Shown here: piece after piece, positions 9,069 to 18,186 of the stretch
How the letters are laid out: every line of letters begins with the position of its first letter
Position numbering within the stretch: the first letter of the stretch is position 1
Source of the DNA: CAYSCS01 sp964429695
GTDB taxonomy: Bacteria; Acidobacteriota; Aminicenantia; Aminicenantales; Aminicenantaceae
Reading direction: 5' to 3'
Assembly: GCA_964429695.1 (NCBI GenBank)
Contig: CAYSCS010000101.1
Location: 29,927-93,926 of the forward strand
Length of the DNA stretch: 64,000 nucleotides
Notes under the pieces: model-generated
Told to the model about the DNA's origin: nothing
The model's input: the letters and a program-made list of their open reading frames with translations, nothing else
The model's database searches: none
Made by a program: the position numbers and the translations under genes

Positions 9069-10343
9069 TCATTCGCTGAATCTCTTCAAGAGAAGAGAGC
9101 CATTCGTCCCCCCAAATCCAAATGAATTGCTGAGGGCGTAGTTTATCTCCGCTTTCCTTGCCTTGTTGGGAACATAATCCAGGTCACACTCGGGGTCAGG
9201 GTATTCATAGTTTATGGTGGGTGGCATGATTTGATATCTCATGCAGAGCGCCGAGATAGCAGTTTCAATCCCTCCCGCTGCTCCAAGAAGATGACCGGTC
9301 ATTGATTTAGTTGAATTTACACCTATTTTATAGGCATGTTCCCCAAAAACACGCTTGATAGCCAGCGTCTCAATCTTATCGTTATAAGGAGTTGAAGTCC
9401 CATGAGCATTGATATAATCAACCTCACTGGGGTCAACTCCTGCATCTTGAAGTGCCCAGCGCATCACATTCACAGCCCCTTCTCCGTCCAGGCAAGGAGC
9501 AGCCACATGATACGCATCCCCACTCATCCCGTAGCCCACAATTTCTGCATATATCTTTGCCCCGCGCTTCAAGGCAACTCTCAATTCCTCAAGAATCACA
9601 ATACCTGCTCCCTCGCTCATGACGAAACCATCGCGCTTGGCATCAAAGGGTCGAGATGCCTTCTGAGGCTCATCATTTCTTTCTGAAAGAGCTCTCATCG
9701 CACAAAAACCCGCCAGCCCCAGAGGAGTGATGGGAGCCTCTGCTCCTCCTGCAATCATCCTGTCTGCATCCCCCCTAGCAATTATTTTAAAAGAGTCGCC
9801 TATGGCATGGGTACCGGTGGTACATGCAGTGGCGGGGGAGGAATTGGGGCCCTTTGACCTGTACCTGATTGAAATTTGCCCTGCAGCTTCGTTAATGATA
9901 GTAGAAACAAGAAAAAATGGAGAAACTCTTCCCGGACCCTTCTCCAGCAATACTTTATGATTCTCTTCGATTGAACCTATTCCTCCTATTCCTGAGCCCA
10001 CATAAACCCCGCACCTCTCCCCCTCAAGCATCTCCAGAGGAATCTCTGCGTCTTCTACCGCAAGCTGAGCCGCAGCAAGGGCATACTGGATGAAAAGATC
10101 CATCTTCTTAACTTCACGCCTATCAATAAACAGCAAGGGGTCAAAATCTTTAACCTCACCCGCAATCTTCGTCGGGAAATTGCTGACATCAAATCGAGAA
10201 ATCAACCCGATTCCGCTTTCTCCTCTAAGAAGTGCCTCCCAGTTCTTCTCGTTTCCCACGCCCAAAGGAGAGACCATCCCCACTCCAGTTATCACTACCC
10301 GTCGCGAGGAGAGATTTGTATGGGATGAAAGCGAGTTTCCCAT
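9069..10343 (-). CDS. fabF: Beta-ketoacyl-ACP synthase II
   Basis: FabF condenses malonyl-ACP with acyl-ACP in type II fatty-acid elongation. The Cys-His-His triad is present: TACTTGTHAIGD (Cys), NAHGTSTPYND (His) and KSMTGHLLGAAG (His). The C-terminus has the NSFGFGGTNGSL glycine-rich loop. A TTG at 10349 is also open, but ATG 10343 has GAAAGG at better spacing and gives a normal 424 residues. It is the last gene of the yceD-rpmF-plsX-fabG-acpP-fabF operon, 15 bp after acpP. Confidence 0.97.
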   Translation of the reverse strand: MGNSLSSHTNLSSRRVVITGVGMVSPLGVGNEKNWEALLRGESGIGLISRFDVSNFPTKIAGEVKDFDPLLFIDRREVKKMDLFIQYALAAAQLAVEDAEIPLEMLEGERCGVYVGSGIGGIGSIEENHKVLLEKGPGRVSPFFLVSTIINEAAGQISIRYRSKGPNSSPATACTTGTHAIGDSFKIIARGDADRMIAGGAEAPITPLGLAGFCAMRALSERNDEPQKASRPFDAKRDGFVMSEGAGIVILEELRVALKRGAKIYAEIVGYGMSGDAYHVAAPCLDGEGAVNVMRWALQDAGVDPSEVDYINAHGTSTPYNDKIETLAIKRVFGEHAYKIGVNSTKSMTGHLLGAAGGIETAISALCMRYQIMPPTINYEYPDPECDLDYVPNKARKAEINYALSNSFGFGGTNGSLLLKRFSE

Positions 10344-10358
10344 TCTCAAAGGCCTTTC

Positions 10359-10607
10359 TTATTTCTTTGCGAGGCGCTCGAGAATATAATCCAAGGCTTT
10401 TCCGACTGTGGTCAGTTTTTCTGCATCTTCATCCGGGATATCAAGGTCAAATTCATCCTCCAGAGCCATGACGAGTTCCACTGTATCCAATGAATCAGCT
10501 CCTAAATCATCGATAAAAGAGGCATCTTCTGTGATTTGATCCTCATTGATGCTCAGCTTATCTGCAACAATCTCCTTCAATTTCTTAAGTAACTCGTCTC
10601 TTTCCAT
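10359..10607 (-). CDS. acpP: Acyl carrier protein
   Basis: An acidic 82-residue carrier protein whose phosphopantetheine arm holds the growing acyl chain. The attachment Ser lies in LGADSLDTVELVMALEDEF. The start ATG has a strong AGGAGG-like site five bases upstream. Its place between fabG and fabF is the standard bacterial arrangement. Confidence 0.98.
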   Translation of the reverse strand: MERDELLKKLKEIVADKLSINEDQITEDASFIDDLGADSLDTVELVMALEDEFDLDIPDEDAEKLTTVGKALDYILERLAKK

Positions 10608-10653
10608 TTTTCCTCCTCTTAAGTAGGATTTTTATGAAAACATTCTTTGCAGG

Positions 10654-11394
10654 CTACATAAACATCCCACCATTGACGCTTATTACCTGCCCTGTGATGT
10701 AAGAAGCCTCTTCTGAAACAAGAAACTTGACCACATGGGCAACTTCCTCGGGCGTTCCGAATCTTTTCATGGGTATCATCTCGACGAACATCTTTTTCAC
10801 ATTCTCTGGGAGAGACTCTGTCATTGAGGTAGAGATATATCCGGGAGCAATGGCGTTAACAGTAATTCCTCTCGATGCCACCTCCCGGGCCAATGCTTTG
10901 GTGAATCCTATTAATCCGGCCTTAGAAGCGGCATAGTTTGACTGGCCTGGATTCCCCATCAAACCCACAACCGAAGAAATGTTGACAATTCGGCCAAAAC
11001 GGCTGGAAAGCATGTGCCTTATGACCTCTCTAGAAAAATTGAAAGCCCCTTTCAGGTTGACACTTAAGACAGAATCCCAGTCCTCCTCTTTCATCCTCAC
11101 TAAGAGGCTATCTCTCGTGATACCCGCATTGTTTATCAAGTGGTCAATTCTCTTATGCTCCTTAAATATGCGTTCGACAACCTCCCTCACTCTGGGTGCA
11201 AGAGAAACATCAACAACATAACTGAAGGCTTCTCCTCCCTCGCCCCTTATTTCCTCGCAAACCTTGCGCAGCTTCTCTTCCTGGATATCAACTAAAGCCA
11301 CCTTTGCCCCCTCCAGGACAAGCTCCTTGGCAATTGCTTCCCCGATTCCTTGAGAGGCTCCAGTGACGATAGAAACTCTATCTTTTAGATTCAT
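10654..11394 (-). CDS. fabG: 3-oxoacyl-ACP reductase
   Basis: FabG reduces 3-oxoacyl-ACP with NADPH. It is a short-chain dehydrogenase with the nucleotide motif TGASQGIG, NNAG near residue 90, catalytic Ser in NISSVVG and the YxxxK pair in YAASKAG; it ends in the family segment TGQVISVNGGMFM. A TTG at 11415 would extend it by seven residues into plsX, but ATG 11394 directly follows the plsX stop, with AAGG about ten bases upstream, and gives a standard length of 246 residues. Coupled translation with plsX is likely. Confidence 0.96.
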   Translation of the reverse strand: MNLKDRVSIVTGASQGIGEAIAKELVLEGAKVALVDIQEEKLRKVCEEIRGEGGEAFSYVVDVSLAPRVREVVERIFKEHKRIDHLINNAGITRDSLLVRMKEEDWDSVLSVNLKGAFNFSREVIRHMLSSRFGRIVNISSVVGLMGNPGQSNYAASKAGLIGFTKALAREVASRGITVNAIAPGYISTSMTESLPENVKKMFVEMIPMKRFGTPEEVAHVVKFLVSEEASYITGQVISVNGGMFM

Positions 11395-11395
11395 C

Positions 11396-12409
11396 TTAAG
11401 CCTTAGCTTCAGCAAAATAAAAAGAAAATTTCCCTAATTCCTTTTCTATCTTCTCTTGGACCCTGTTCTTCACGAACTCACTCGCCAGTCTTATGGCGTT
11501 TTTTACTGCAGTTGAATTCGAACGGCCATGTCCAATTATGCACACTCCATTTATCCCCAGGAGTGGAGCTCCTCCGTACTCTGCATAGTTTATCTTCTTG
11601 TAAAGTCTTTTAAGGTTTCTTTTCATCAGGAAGAACCCAATTTTCGAGAGAAGGTCCTTCATCACTTCTGTGCGAGCCATCTTGTAGAGAGTGTCAATCA
11701 CTCCTTCGCTTGCCTTAAGGGCAACATTTCCCGTAAATCCATCGCTGACGATGATGTCTGCTTTGCCCGAATAGAGGTCCTTGCCTTCAACATTTCCGAT
11801 GAAATTTAAGGGGGAGGACTCTAGAAGTTCATAAGTTTCTCTCGTCAGCTCATTCCCCTTTGTGTCCTCCTCTCCGATGCTCATCAATCCGATTCGAGGG
11901 TTCTTCAAACCCAAGACACTTTCCATGAATATCTGCCCCATCACGGCAAACTGCACAAGATGATGAGGCTGGCAATTGACACTTGCGCCTACATCGATGA
12001 GAAGTGTGGGATTCTTTAAAGATGGTACGAGGAGAGAAAGCCCCGGCTTTTCGATCCCCTTGAGCGAGCCGAGGATTTTCTTTGAGATATAGACAACCGC
12101 CGCGGTATTTCCCATGCTAACAAAGGCCTCTGCCTCACCATCTTTGATGAGTTGCACGGCGACCCGGATTGAAGAACGTTGTTTTTTCCGGAAGGAAAGG
12201 ATGCCTTCACCCATGCCGATGGCCTCTGCGGCATCGATGATGTCTACTTTCCCCTTGAACCGACCGAGCTTAGCGAACTCTTTCTTGATGAGTTTTTCCA
12301 CACCGACGAGCAGGACTTCAATCTGGTATTCCTGAGATGCTTTGAGAGCCCCTTCCACTGTTACCTGGGGTGCGAAGTCTCCTCCCATCGCATCCAGAGC
12401 GATCCTCAT
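11396..12409 (-). CDS. plsX: Phosphate acyltransferase PlsX
   Basis: PlsX makes acyl-phosphate from acyl-ACP, the first step of PlsXY-type phosphatidic acid synthesis at the membrane. The 337 residues start MRIALDAMGGDFAP, the family signature, and contain SMGNTAAVVYIS, LIDVGASVNC and DGFTGNVALKASEG. It follows rpmF by 12 bp and ends one base before the fabG start. The presence of plsX inside the fatty-acid operon links acyl chain supply directly to phospholipid synthesis. Confidence 0.97.
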   Translation of the reverse strand: MRIALDAMGGDFAPQVTVEGALKASQEYQIEVLLVGVEKLIKKEFAKLGRFKGKVDIIDAAEAIGMGEGILSFRKKQRSSIRVAVQLIKDGEAEAFVSMGNTAAVVYISKKILGSLKGIEKPGLSLLVPSLKNPTLLIDVGASVNCQPHHLVQFAVMGQIFMESVLGLKNPRIGLMSIGEEDTKGNELTRETYELLESSPLNFIGNVEGKDLYSGKADIIVSDGFTGNVALKASEGVIDTLYKMARTEVMKDLLSKIGFFLMKRNLKRLYKKINYAEYGGAPLLGINGVCIIGHGRSNSTAVKNAIRLASEFVKNRVQEKIEKELGKFSFYFAEAKA

Positions 12410-12421
12410 GCCTTAACCCTT

Positions 12422-12604
12422 TTACTCTTCTGCGCCTTCAATAACCTGCCTCTCCTTATAAAATCCACACTCAGGGCAAGCACGGTGAGGCAATTTTGGA
12501 TTCCCACAATTGGGGCAAATAGAGAGAGGGGGAATAGGTAGCGCATCATGCGCCCTTCTCTTCATTTTTCTTGAATGAGAATGTCTTCGTTTAGGATTTG
12601 CCAT
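12422..12604 (-). CDS. rpmF: 50S ribosomal protein bL32
   Basis: A 60-residue large-subunit protein. It starts MANPKRRHSHSR, as nearly all bL32 proteins do, and has a zinc ribbon of two CxxC pairs (CPNCG and CPECG). Its ATG immediately follows the stop codon of yceD. The yceD-rpmF-plsX order is widely conserved in bacteria. Confidence 0.97.
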   Translation of the reverse strand: MANPKRRHSHSRKMKRRAHDALPIPPLSICPNCGNPKLPHRACPECGFYKERQVIEGAEE

Positions 12605-13123
12605 TTAGTTTTTATCTCTCAGAAATATTTTAAGTTTTTGAAGCCGCGGATCCGAATCCTCTCTCAAGCAAGAGCATTCCCCGTTCCTTATTACCTTCCC
12701 GCATACTGGGCATATTCCCTGACATGTCTCAGAACAGAGCGGCTTGACGGGGAAAGTCAAGTTGAGTTGCTCCAGGACAATCTCTCTAATGTTTATGCTC
12801 CGATGGTAGTAGAAGAGCTTATTCATATCATCTTCTTCAAGTTGCTCCTTTAGAATATCGAACTCTTCAGGAAAATAGACAAGATAGAAGCTAGAATCCA
12901 CACGATATTCATAGGGAGAAAGGCAACGACTGCAGATGAAGCTCAGAGAAGTCTTAATCTTCCCTTTGACATGAACCTCCTCCCCAACTTTTTTAACAGT
13001 GAGCTTTGCTGTCACAGGTTCAAAAAATACGGCACTTTCTTCGACTAAATCCACACTCAAAAACTCAAATTCCTTGGAAATCTCTAAGCCTTCTTTGGGC
13101 AATCTATCTACATCGATTATCAT
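12605..13123 (-). CDS. yceD: YceD/DUF177 family protein
   Basis: The protein has 172 residues from ATG 13123, which has GGAG six bases upstream; a TTG at 13135 is less likely. DUF177 members are encoded next to rpmF in most bacteria and have been linked to large-subunit rRNA or bL32 accumulation; the molecular role is not settled. Visible are a central CSRCLSPY pair and a C-terminal Cys-rich tail, CPVCGKVIRNGECSC, likely binding zinc. It is the first gene of the lipid operon and sits just downstream of a perfect-consensus promoter. Confidence 0.92.
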   Translation of the reverse strand: MIIDVDRLPKEGLEISKEFEFLSVDLVEESAVFFEPVTAKLTVKKVGEEVHVKGKIKTSLSFICSRCLSPYEYRVDSSFYLVYFPEEFDILKEQLEEDDMNKLFYYHRSINIREIVLEQLNLTFPVKPLCSETCQGICPVCGKVIRNGECSCLREDSDPRLQKLKIFLRDKN

Positions 13124-13150
13124 TTTCTTCTCCAAAAAATAAGTTTCTCT

Positions 13151-13178
13151 ATTATATCATCTTAACTTCCTTTGTCAA
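13151..13178 (-). promoter_or_regulatory. Consensus promoter of the yceD-rpmF-plsX-fabG-acpP-fabF operon
   Basis: On the minus strand TTGACA (13178-13173), a 16-bp spacer and TATAAT (13156-13151): both hexamers are exact consensus. Expected transcription start near 13144, leaving a leader of about 20 nt with GGAG before ATG 13123. No operator-like palindrome is obvious beside it. Confidence 0.85.
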
Positions 13179-13395
13179 TCTTGGAACCTCATTTAGGCAT
13201 AGCCATGGCTCTAAATGCAAGCTAATTTAGAAAGGCTCTTTTCCAGCTCAGTTGATAAAAACTCATAGGGAAAAAGGAAAAGAAATACATTTCTTTGTTT
13301 AATCTTATCTTTCATTCTTCAGCTTATATCGCGACCCTTATTTCTAAGGTTTCTTCAATGATATCTTCTAATCCCTGGTGCGAAGACTAACTTTT

Positions 13396-13425
13396 TATCA
13401 ATTATCAACTTATCAATTATCAACT
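13396..13425. repeat. Exact 15-bp tandem duplication
   Basis: TATCAATTATCAACT occurs twice head to tail (13396-13410 and 13411-13425). It is AT-rich and contains four copies of TATCAA. No associated gene; probably replication slippage. Confidence 0.8.
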
Positions 13426-14201
13426 AATCTGGAGATGAACTTTAGAATTAAATAACTTTAAGTAAGCATATAGGTGACCCGCGAGGAATTAACCCCATTT
13501 CTCAATTTATGGCTTCAAGTTTATGCGCTCTTATTGTGACTAAAAAGATATTTTCAGGAAACTAAAAATGGATTCAACTCCGTCAAGTTCATTAGAGAGG
13601 TGTTCTCATTATTAATTTCCCTGCAAAACTCCTCAGCCAAAGTCTCTCTCGAGGCTTTCTGATCATTTCTGATCATTAATATCCTAGATTCTCTAATTTT
13701 GCTAACATAAAATCGCGATGAGACTTTCTTTGTAAATCAAGGCTATATTTCTTAAAAGATTTGGGTCTGGGTTTCACATTCTGTTTTCCAGAAAATGAGC
13801 ATTCGGGCTCTGCTTCACGTTAAGGAATGATAATTAAGGGAATGTTCCTTATTTCAATTTGTGCCACGTTTCCGGTTTGAGAAAATACTCGGGAAAGGTT
13901 TGGGCGATCCCGAATTGGAGCTTCACATTCATTTTGTCAAAGTCAATTATTCTCTAAAAAAGGTAAGAGGAGACGCAGAATATCAACATTTGAAAAAAGA
14001 TTGCTTTGCTTCAATTATGCAATCATGGGTGGGCTTCTTCGAATAAATTGAAAAGATTTTTAAAGAAAAGGCTTAATTCAGGGCAAGCTCATTGACTAAG
14101 AGCATAAAGTAGACAAAAATAGGCAAATGCTCATCACTCATAAATTAAAACTAAATTTTTTTATATCTTATTAGGACTTTATATTTATAATTTATTCCCC
14201 T

Positions 14202-14252
14202 CTGACTAAATCTCCGCTTCGAGCTTTTAGAGCAGGGGCTTTTTTTAGTCAG
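14202..14252 (-). repeat. Inverted repeat after the thioesterase gene
   Basis: CTGACTAAA (14202-14210) pairs exactly with TTTAGTCAG (14244-14252) around a 33-nt loop. It lies just beyond, and partly at, the stop of the minus-strand thioesterase gene. It may act as a weak transcription end, but the run of seven T residues next to it is on the plus strand, so orientation as a terminator is doubtful. Confidence 0.4.
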
Positions 14253-14254
14253 GA

Positions 14255-14698
14255 TTAATCCCTCTCCTCAGAGATTGAGAGGCAAATGGCTCTTACAGCC
14301 TCAGGAAGCGCCTTGATTTTACGCTCCTTGTAATCGAAGCAGACAATGCCTGTCTCTGCCAGGGCTATCGGTTTATTGTCTGAAATTCGGGTCACGCGGA
14401 AAAAGACGCGGAAACTGCTCCGAGTGGGTTCTCCCGCAGCAACCTCAAATTTAAGGACATCCCCAGCAAAGGCTTCGCCCTGATAGACTATGGCTGCATC
14501 TCCCATGGTAGTAGATACTCCGCCACAATTCATCTCAGTGAATCCATACCCAGCAAGAAACTGGGTGCGTGCCTCATGGAGAAGCGAGAGAAGCGCATCG
14601 TTGCCCAGATGTCCTCCATAATTCAAATCGGTTATGCGGATTCTGATCTCCGTACTAAAAGAATAATGAGGGAGGGGTTTTAGTTTAATTCTTGGCAT
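14255..14698 (-). CDS. Acyl-CoA thioesterase, 4HBT hot-dog family
   Basis: A 147-residue hot-dog-fold protein of the 4-hydroxybenzoyl-CoA thioesterase/YbgC type, expected to hydrolyse an acyl-CoA or acyl-ACP thioester in the cytoplasm. The family motif appears as DLNYGGHLGNDALLSLLHEA, with the catalytic-region Asp/Asn and His-Leu-Gly segment near residues 25-35. C-terminal strands (IALAETGIVCFDY) fit the fold. It is isolated in a gene-poor region, transcribed from a weak promoter that ends about nine bases before the ATG, so the leader would be only a few nucleotides. Substrate cannot be told. Confidence 0.85.
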   Translation of the reverse strand: MPRIKLKPLPHYSFSTEIRIRITDLNYGGHLGNDALLSLLHEARTQFLAGYGFTEMNCGGVSTTMGDAAIVYQGEAFAGDVLKFEVAAGEPTRSSFRVFFRVTRISDNKPIALAETGIVCFDYKERKIKALPEAVRAICLSISEERD

Positions 14699-14707
14699 AG
14701 CAACCCT

Positions 14708-14736
14708 TATTTACCAAGGATGAGATAAATTTTCAA
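14708..14736 (-). promoter_or_regulatory. Possible promoter of the thioesterase gene
   Basis: On the minus strand TTGAAA (14736-14731), 17-bp spacer and a weak TAAATA (14713-14708). Transcription would begin about three bases before the ATG. Confidence 0.35.
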
Positions 14737-15191
14737 CCTGGACTGAAAACTAGATTTAGATTCGATTGAGTTCAATATTCAAGCATGGGTATCCTTATTT
14801 CCTTAAGGCTTTTAACCCCAACGTCATAATCATACTCCGGCACTGTTCATATTCTTCGAAGACCTTAATGCGCTGTTTCTGCCATAAGAAAAATTATCTT
14901 TCTTTTCTCCTCCCATGTGCTTATTACGATAAGAGTGATGCTCTTTATTCGAATGATAATCTTTTTTAATCCTAGCGTAGAGAGTAGAATAGCGCTCAAC
15001 ATAAACCTTGACTTAAGGCTTTTTGAAGGATTCATCTCTCCAAAGCAACTTTGAGGAGCCAAAATGAAAACTCAAAAAAACGACTTTGAATGCTGACTAG
15101 CACAAAAAAATATTTGTTCAGCATTCTGGCGCTGACATTCACCATTAGTTTACCGAAGTCCCTCTCTCATCGTCACCCTCACCCCTACAAC

Positions 15192-15630
15192 CTACAGGTG
15201 ATCCCTTGTTAGACATTGCAAAGGCAGGAATGTATGAGGAGGAATCAACCTGTTTTCTATGATGGGAGGAGAGCCCCAAGCAACTCTGGCCAGCACATAG
15301 AAAAAAACATTTATGATTTCACGGCTTTTTATATTTGATGCGTGTACTCCCAAGCTCCTCCCTCCTCTTTTATGTAAAAAACAAAAACTGGTCATAATGG
15401 CTTCAGCCACAATTACCATCTCTCGCAGGAGAAGATGGAGAGAAGATTTCCTCAAGAAGAGAACCCCAAGACTGCAGCCAGGCTCTAACCTTTTCGAGTT
15501 CTATTCGAGCGAAGCTATCCTGCTCAGTTCTCCCCAATTCTTTCTTCCTTTCCAGGGCTATCTCCGGCATCAACTCCGAAAGTATGAATCCGGCTCTTTG
15601 GCCGAAGAGGAAGTTCAGAGAGGATAACAT
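15192..15630 (-). pseudogene. Possible decayed gene of unknown family
   Basis: Two overlapping minus-strand frames appear to be halves of one broken gene. The first (15630-15403) reads like a soluble protein (GRTEQDSFARIELEKVRAWL) and seems to continue in another frame (15455-15192) with REMVIVAEAIM and FFYVLARVAWGSPP. A frameshift near 15410-15440 would join them. I do not recognise the family, and the whole may be chance. Confidence 0.3.
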
Positions 15631-15726
15631 CGGCCTTTTACTTCCTATAGAATTAAATTGAGGAGGACCTATGAATTATTGAAGAGGAAAGGAGAATAGG
15701 TTTTACTCTCTCAATAAACTGAATAA

Positions 15727-15885
15727 AAGAATATAAATCTTCAAGGACAACATAAATTTAAAATAATCCTTCTTCCTGAAGAAACTTTGATAGATATTGC
15801 TCTTATTCCAGATGAAAAAATTTATTCCTTGATAATCAATTCAGAAAATCATGATCCTGCCCAATTCTCAAGGAAAAATGATTAA
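15727..15885 (+). pseudogene. Possible gene remnant, no start codon
   Basis: A 52-codon open stretch without a start codon reads protein-like (KIILLPEETLIDIALIPDEK) and ends in a stop at about 15883. It may be the tail of a lost gene. No family recognised. Confidence 0.2.
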
Positions 15886-16041
15886 AAATAAGCTTAAAAA
15901 GAATCCAACTCACCTGGGCGCCTGAGGCTCAGAAGATTCAAGGAGTGGAGAAGGAATCCTGGCTGGAGAGATGGATAAACCTTCAATTCATTTGATCACA
16001 ATAACTCCTCTGTCTTCCCCCTCTAACTTTCTCCTCTTCTA

Positions 16042-16070
16042 TTGACAGAAGAAGTTTCATCAGATATTAA
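16042..16070 (+). promoter_or_regulatory. Promoter of tatD
   Basis: TTGACA (16042-16047), a 17-bp spacer and TATTAA (16065-16070). The expected start site near 16077 leaves a leader of about eight bases before ATG 16085. Confidence 0.6.
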
Positions 16071-16084
16071 TCATCTAAAGAAAA

Positions 16085-16837
16085 ATGGAGACTTTGGGTT
16101 TGATCGATGTTCATGCCCACCTTGAGGAACTACCTGACCTTGCTAAGGATATAAAAGAGGCAAAAGAAGCGGGCGTCATCGCCATCATTGGCGTCGGGAG
16201 TGGGCTTGAATCAAATAAAAAAATCCTCGAAATTGCAAAGACAAATCCAAATTATATTTTTCCAGCTTTAGGCTATCATCCCTGGGAAATAAATGAAGAA
16301 GAAGTAAAAGAAAATCTTCTTTTCCTCCGTTCTCATATTCATGAATGTATTGCCCTGGGTGAGGTTGGGTTAGATTACAAGACCAAGGTTAAGAAAGAAC
16401 TGCAGAGTAAAGTTTTCAATGAAATCCTCGATATGGCTTTTGAATTTAATAAACCTGTTATTATTCACTCTCGATATTCCCATGAGAAGACACTGAGAAT
16501 GGTTGAGGAGAAGGGAGTTCGGCAAGCAGTTTTTCACTGGTATACCGGGCCTTCTGAGTTGCTCGCCGAGATTCTATCTAGAGGCTATTTCATTTCAGCC
16601 ACCCCTGCCCTTGCCTACAGCCCTCCCCATCAGGAAGCCATCAAAAAAACTCCCCTAGAAAAAATTTTGCTGGAGACTGACTCGCCCGTCTCGTATCAAG
16701 GAAGGGAATCAAGACCTAAAGATGTGAGAATTACCCTTGAGCTAGTCTCCTCTCTCAAAGGGATTGATCTTCAAACTGTTCAAAGACAGACAAACATTAA
16801 TGCCACTCAATTCTTCAAGCTCCCCTTTATTACCTAA
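16085..16837 (+). CDS. TatD-family metal-dependent hydrolase
   Basis: A 250-residue amidohydrolase-fold protein of the TatD family; members act as metal-dependent DNases, but specificity differs between paralogues. Metal ligands are visible in order: IDVHAHL (HxH), GEVGLDY (Glu), VIIHSRY (His), VFHWYTG (His) and ETDSP (Asp). Length is typical. It is an isolated, intact gene inside otherwise decayed DNA, with its own promoter and almost no leader. The standard TatD motif IHCR is IHSR here. A role in DNA or RNA processing is inference from the family. Confidence 0.9.
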   Translation: METLGLIDVHAHLEELPDLAKDIKEAKEAGVIAIIGVGSGLESNKKILEIAKTNPNYIFPALGYHPWEINEEEVKENLLFLRSHIHECIALGEVGLDYKTKVKKELQSKVFNEILDMAFEFNKPVIIHSRYSHEKTLRMVEEKGVRQAVFHWYTGPSELLAEILSRGYFISATPALAYSPPHQEAIKKTPLEKILLETDSPVSYQGRESRPKDVRITLELVSSLKGIDLQTVQRQTNINATQFFKLPFIT

Positions 16838-17524
16838 TCTGATTTTTATTCAATAGTTTTCTTAATTTTTTTAACTCTATCCCATTTTTCCTTTTTTGCC
16901 GAAAGCTTCTCGATTCACCTTACCAAACGCCTCTCCCTCTTTGACGCTTTATTTCGAGGTTATGAGTGGAGCGGAGGGAATACTTAGAGTTTATCGCTCG
17001 AGTGCCTTTCCATATTCCCGATAATGGCCAGCTTGTTGTGCATTATTAAGGCTGCTAAGCTAAGACCCATCAGGGACCGGCGAAGATGAAAAGTTTCGCA
17101 GCCTGCAAACCCCCGGCGACCTCTCTGCTTCGGTTCAGGATTTATCGCTTCACCGCCTGGTATCGAAGAATTTCTGAAGAATCGGGCTGGATTTTCCCTC
17201 AAGCACTTCACCCTTAACTTCTGGGCTGTGGGTGAACTGACCAAAAGGAAACACCATCACTCTCTCCCTCTCTCCACCTTTGGGGGCAGGTGTTCCCAAA
17301 AAGAGGCCCCTTATCAGGCTTTTGATAATCGTCTCCATATACACAAGGCAGGGGGCTAACCTCATATAAATCTTCCAGACTGGGAGCCTGCAATTTTTCA
17401 TTCTCTCGCAGGCCTCCTAAGCAACCCAATTTTAACATTGGCTAATTTCTATAGTGGCATTTTTTTGATAGGCATCGAATCAAGGCTCTGCTTCAAAGCT
17501 TGAGAGGTATTAGCAGTGTCTTTG
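16838..17524. other. Non-coding or decayed stretch after tatD
   Basis: About 690 bp. Between 16984 and about 17420 the minus strand has two overlapping frames that look like one broken gene (separate entry). The first 140 bp are AT-rich and hold nothing that I can identify. Confidence 0.4.
16984..17420 (-). pseudogene. Frameshifted relic, possibly a transposase C-terminus
   Basis: One frame (17401-17150) includes ERVMVFPFGQFTHSPEVKG and stops; another (17244-16984) picks up the same reading with ENPARFFRNSSIPGGEA, a basic QRGRRG segment and SLMGLSLAALIMHNK before its stop. A single frameshift around 17170-17200 would restore one protein. The basic patch followed by a hydrophobic helix near the C-terminus recalls DDE transposases, but I cannot name a family. 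Confidence 0.35.
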
Positions 17525-17713
17525 CTAAGCACTCTTTCCCTTAATCATTTTAATTTTTGCTTCAATAAATATTTCAATTTCCTTTTCCAAAATAATATCG
17601 CGCTTGGCGGTCAGATCATCTACGGTGGGCTCAACATGAACATGTGGCAAGATCCCGTATCCAACAAATTCGCGTTTATCAGGATAAGCGTCTCTTTTTT
17701 ACCAGATTCTCGC

Positions 17714-17763
17714 TGTGAATGGGCATGGAATAATAACCTTTTGTGGTTATTGAAATTTTACCC
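17714..17763 (+). repeat. IS21 left terminal repeats
   Basis: The outer repeat starts TGTGAATGG at 17714 and an inner copy ends in TTTTACCCC near 17763. A 7-bp stem (AATAACC/GGTTATT) lies between them. Both repeats have inverted counterparts at the right end. Confidence 0.75.
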
Positions 17764-17790
17764 CGCTTTGTTAAAGGAGGAGAGTACTTT

Positions 17791-18182
17791 ATGGAACAGA
17801 AAAAAGAGATAATCCTCCCCACCGTTGAGTCGGGAGGTGAGGGTATGGTTAATGGAGAGTTATGGCATGAGATCCAGAGCCGCTTCAAGCTCAAGGAGTC
17901 CAAAATATCCATCGCTCGAGCCCTGGGGTTAAGGGTTCAGACAGTTCGCAAGATCCTTCGCCAGAGAAGCTAACATCCTATGAGAGGCCTCGGAAGGGGG
18001 ATAGACTTCTGGCTCCATATGAACTCTTTATTCGGCAGCGGTTGGCCGAAGTGGGCTATTGTGCCCAGTCTATTTTTGAGGAACTTCGAGACCGCGGCTC
18101 CAAGGGAAGTTATGAGACGGTACCGAACCTCCTTTATTCAGGCCACGCCGCTCATCGCCTCCCTGACCAAGACCTGCGCTGA
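17791..18182 (+). pseudogene. istA transposase fragment, frameshifted
   Basis: The ATG at 17791 has a strong AAAGGAGGAG site. Residues 1-60 contain a helix-turn-helix (KLKESKISIARALGLRVQTV), typical of the IS21 IstA N-terminus, ending in a stop at 17971. One base appears lost near 17960; the next frame continues PEKLTSYERPRKGDRLLAPY and FIRQRLAEVGYCAQSIFEEL up to a TGA at 18180. The DDE catalytic domain is absent. Only about 130 of the usual 400-500 residues remain. Confidence 0.8.
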
Positions 18183-18186
18183 GAAG

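Larger units (their letters stand above)
13179..14254. other. Gene-free stretch with short tandem repeats
   Basis: About 1.1 kb with no credible gene. A 61-codon frame at 13861-14046 has no ribosome site and no family resemblance that I recognise. Exact short tandem duplications are present: a 15-bp unit twice at 13396-13425 and a 10-bp unit twice at 13657-13676. At the right end a 9-bp inverted repeat lies downstream of the thioesterase. Confidence 0.5.
14737..16041. other. Gene-poor decayed region
   Basis: About 1.3 kb between the thioesterase and tatD. I see no intact gene. Two stretches look like decayed coding DNA (15192-15630 on the minus strand and 15727-15885 on the plus strand). The rest, including 14766-15062 where short frames overlap on both strands, gives no recognisable protein. 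Confidence 0.45.

Noticed and set aside
13396..13425. Tandem 15-mer as a CRISPR or iteron array
   Set aside because: Only two contiguous copies with no spacers and no cas or rep genes near it.
13861..14046. 61-codon frame in the gene-free stretch
   Set aside because: Basic and aromatic-rich without family resemblance; no ribosome site.
17516..17973. Plus-strand frames around the IS left end (17516-17812, 17743-17973)
   Set aside because: The first crosses the S41 relic and the IS end in the wrong sense; the second is only the upstream extension of istA, whose real start is ATG 17791.
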